From contig CAIRAS010000305.1 of NCBI GenBank assembly GCA_903876615.1, positions 1 through 6,367 on the forward strand: a DNA stretch of 6,367 bases, given 5' to 3'. The notes below the pieces were generated by a model. It had not been told where the DNA came from. It did not search any database and saw only the letters and a program-made list of their open reading frames with translations. This document shows, piece by piece, positions 5,256-6,367 of the stretch. Numbering within the stretch: position 1 is the stretch's first letter; each line of letters opens with the position of its first letter. The stretch comes from an uncultured Holophagaceae bacterium. Its GTDB lineage: Bacteria > Acidobacteriota > Holophagae > Holophagales > Holophagaceae. Position numbers and translations under genes: made by a program.

Positions 5256-6350
5256 ATGCAGCGAAGCTGGGTCATGCCCTGGATCCTCGCCACAGGCCTG
5301 CTGGCCCAGGCGCCGTCCCCTGAGCCACCGTCCGCCCCTGTTGCCCAGGCCCCCAAGCCGGAGCCCCCGGCGGCGCCCGCGCCCGAAGCCGCCAAGCCCG
5401 TCGAAGCCAAAGCCTTCGAGCAGCTGCGACCCAGCCAGCGGAAGCTGGTCTATACCCTCCACCGGGCCGCCCTCTCGGCGCACGAGCTGGCCACCTACCG
5501 AAGCCACCCCAGGGTGGTGGAGGTGCGAACCACCCTTGGGGAGCTGCTGGCGGCCAAGCCTGTGTTGCCCGAGAAGGCCGCCACCGCCCTGCCGGCGGTC
5601 GAGGCCTATCTCTCCCAGCTTCGGGCCAACCACGGACTCTATGACGCCACCGGCGCCAAGCTGCTGCTCGGGGGCACCTGGAAGGACCTTCTGGTCGCCG
5701 CCCGCGCCGCGGCCAAGGTCGGCCACCTGGGCCTCGAGCCGCGTCTGCTCAAGCTCAAGGGTCTCCTGTTCGACGCCAAGGTCGATGCCGTGGCGCCGAC
5801 GTGGGCCGAGCCCGAGGCCCCCGCCAAGGGCAAGAAGGCCAAGGCCGCCAAGGCCCTCGGCTCTCCCGAGGGTTTTGCGGAGCAGAAGGCCATCACGGCC
5901 CTCTGGGTGAAGCGCGCCCAGGCCTGGGTCGAGAACACCCCTCAGGAGGTGGAGGTCAACGGCGAGAAGAAGAGCCGGCGGCTGCCCGATCCGGTGCAGA
6001 CCAAGGCCCTGAATGAGCTGCTGGCCTGGCTGGACCGGGAGGACCTCGTCCTGCTGCGCGACCCCGCCTTCGGCTGGCTGGACCTGCGCCGCCTGGGTGC
6101 CGTGCCTGGCGCCAGCCTGCTGGCCCGGTCTGCGGACCTCACCGCGGGCAAGGCGCCCGAGGGCGTCCCGGGCGAGCTGGCGCTGCTGCCGACCTTCGAG
6201 CCCGTGCTGGGCGACAGCAAGTTCGCCCCGGGCGAGGAGAAGCGCGCCGTGCTGGTGGAGGTGAAGCAGGGCCCCGCCCCGGCGGCGCCTGCCGAGCAGT
6301 CGGCCCTCTTCGAGAAGCTGGGCCGCAGCCGGGAACTGGACGTCAGATAG
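5256..6350 (+). CDS. Exported protein of unknown function, weak M49 N-domain resemblance
   Basis: I do not firmly recognise this 364-residue protein. The N-terminus looks like a Sec signal peptide: MQR, then a hydrophobic stretch to about residue 16 and an A-Q-A cleavage-like motif at 17-19, although Pro follows it. A Pro/Ala-rich tether occupies about 20-50. A mostly helical domain then includes QRKLVYTLHRAAL (61-73), a VRTTLGELL block (90-98) and ANHGLYDATGAKLL (124-137). A Lys/Ala-rich insert lies at about 186-201, and a second helical part contains FGWLDLRRLG (272-281). A short Pro/Ala run (340-346) precedes the C-terminus. The blocks at 56-155 recall the N-terminal part of bacterial dipeptidyl-peptidase III-like (M49) proteins, but no HExxGH or HExxH zinc motif exists and the protein is about half that family's length. 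The start is set by GAGGAG six bases upstream. It could be co-transcribed with the fusion gene 57 bp before it. Periplasmic or outer-surface location is inferred. Confidence 0.85.
   Translation: MQRSWVMPWILATGLLAQAPSPEPPSAPVAQAPKPEPPAAPAPEAAKPVEAKAFEQLRPSQRKLVYTLHRAALSAHELATYRSHPRVVEVRTTLGELLAAKPVLPEKAATALPAVEAYLSQLRANHGLYDATGAKLLLGGTWKDLLVAARAAAKVGHLGLEPRLLKLKGLLFDAKVDAVAPTWAEPEAPAKGKKAKAAKALGSPEGFAEQKAITALWVKRAQAWVENTPQEVEVNGEKKSRRLPDPVQTKALNELLAWLDREDLVLLRDPAFGWLDLRRLGAVPGASLLARSADLTAGKAPEGVPGELALLPTFEPVLGDSKFAPGEEKRAVLVEVKQGPAPAAPAEQSALFEKLGRSRELDVR
5507..5541 (+). repeat. Inverted repeat inside the exported-protein gene
   Basis: The left arm CCCCAGGGTGGT (5507-5518) pairs with the right arm ACCACCCTTGGGG (5529-5541), forming 12 base pairs with one bulged T and a ten-base loop. 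It falls within codons for about residues 84-96. An overlapping smaller dyad, CCACC/GGTGG at 5504-5517, could compete with it. A strong RNA hairpin is possible; function is unknown. Confidence 0.5.
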
Positions 6351-6367
6351 GGCCCCGCCCCGCTCCC

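Noticed and set aside
5331..5403. Pro/Ala-rich codon run in the exported-protein gene considered as a DNA tandem repeat
   Set aside because: The bases are not a regular repeat unit; it is a low-complexity Pro/Ala tether after a signal peptide, which is common in exported proteins.
6351..6367. GC-rich tail after the last stop considered as a terminator
   Set aside because: Only 17 bases are visible and no stem with a T-run can be formed within them.

Overview
The window is GC-rich bacterial DNA with dense, well-packed genes. Gene content and style (a canonical uppS-cdsA-dxr run next to a large signalling protein that begins with an MglA-type GTPase) fit a Gram-negative, high-GC organism. My best guess is an Acidobacteriota of the Holophagae type (Geothrix/Holophaga-like), with Myxococcota-like Deltaproteobacteria as the alternative. 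This is inference from protein style only, because the window contains no rRNA or other decisive marker.

Left part, minus strand (1 to 2584): a tightly coupled three-gene operon read right to left. It contains uppS (undecaprenyl diphosphate synthase), cdsA (phosphatidate cytidylyltransferase) and dxr (DXP reductoisomerase, cut by the left window edge). uppS and cdsA overlap by one base (TGATG). cdsA and dxr abut with no gap and share the same reading frame (TGA followed directly by GTG). Together they make an isoprenoid precursor, the C55 lipid carrier for the cell envelope, and CDP-diacylglycerol for phospholipids. This is the widespread envelope-lipid cluster.

Middle (2585 to 2822): a divergent intergenic region. 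It holds a 22-bp nested imperfect palindrome, a second 14-bp dyad and a conspicuous AT-rich island with a -10-like hexamer. It probably carries the control signals for both directions.

Right part, plus strand (2823 to 5198): the most interesting gene. It encodes one 791-residue protein joining an MglA-like Ras-superfamily GTPase, a coiled coil, a PAS domain, a histidine-kinase-like module with a degenerate ATP-binding domain, and a C-terminal receiver domain. In Myxococcus, polarity and motility control by MglA uses a separate GTPase, GAP, response regulators and kinases. Here a GTPase switch and a phosphorelay are on the same chain.

After a 57-bp gap with a good Shine-Dalgarno site comes an exported 364-residue protein of unknown function (5256 to 6350). 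It faintly resembles the N-terminal part of M49 (dipeptidyl-peptidase III-like) proteins but lacks the zinc-peptidase motif. The last 17 bases hold nothing recognisable. I saw no tRNA, rRNA, CRISPR array, insertion sequence or phage gene.
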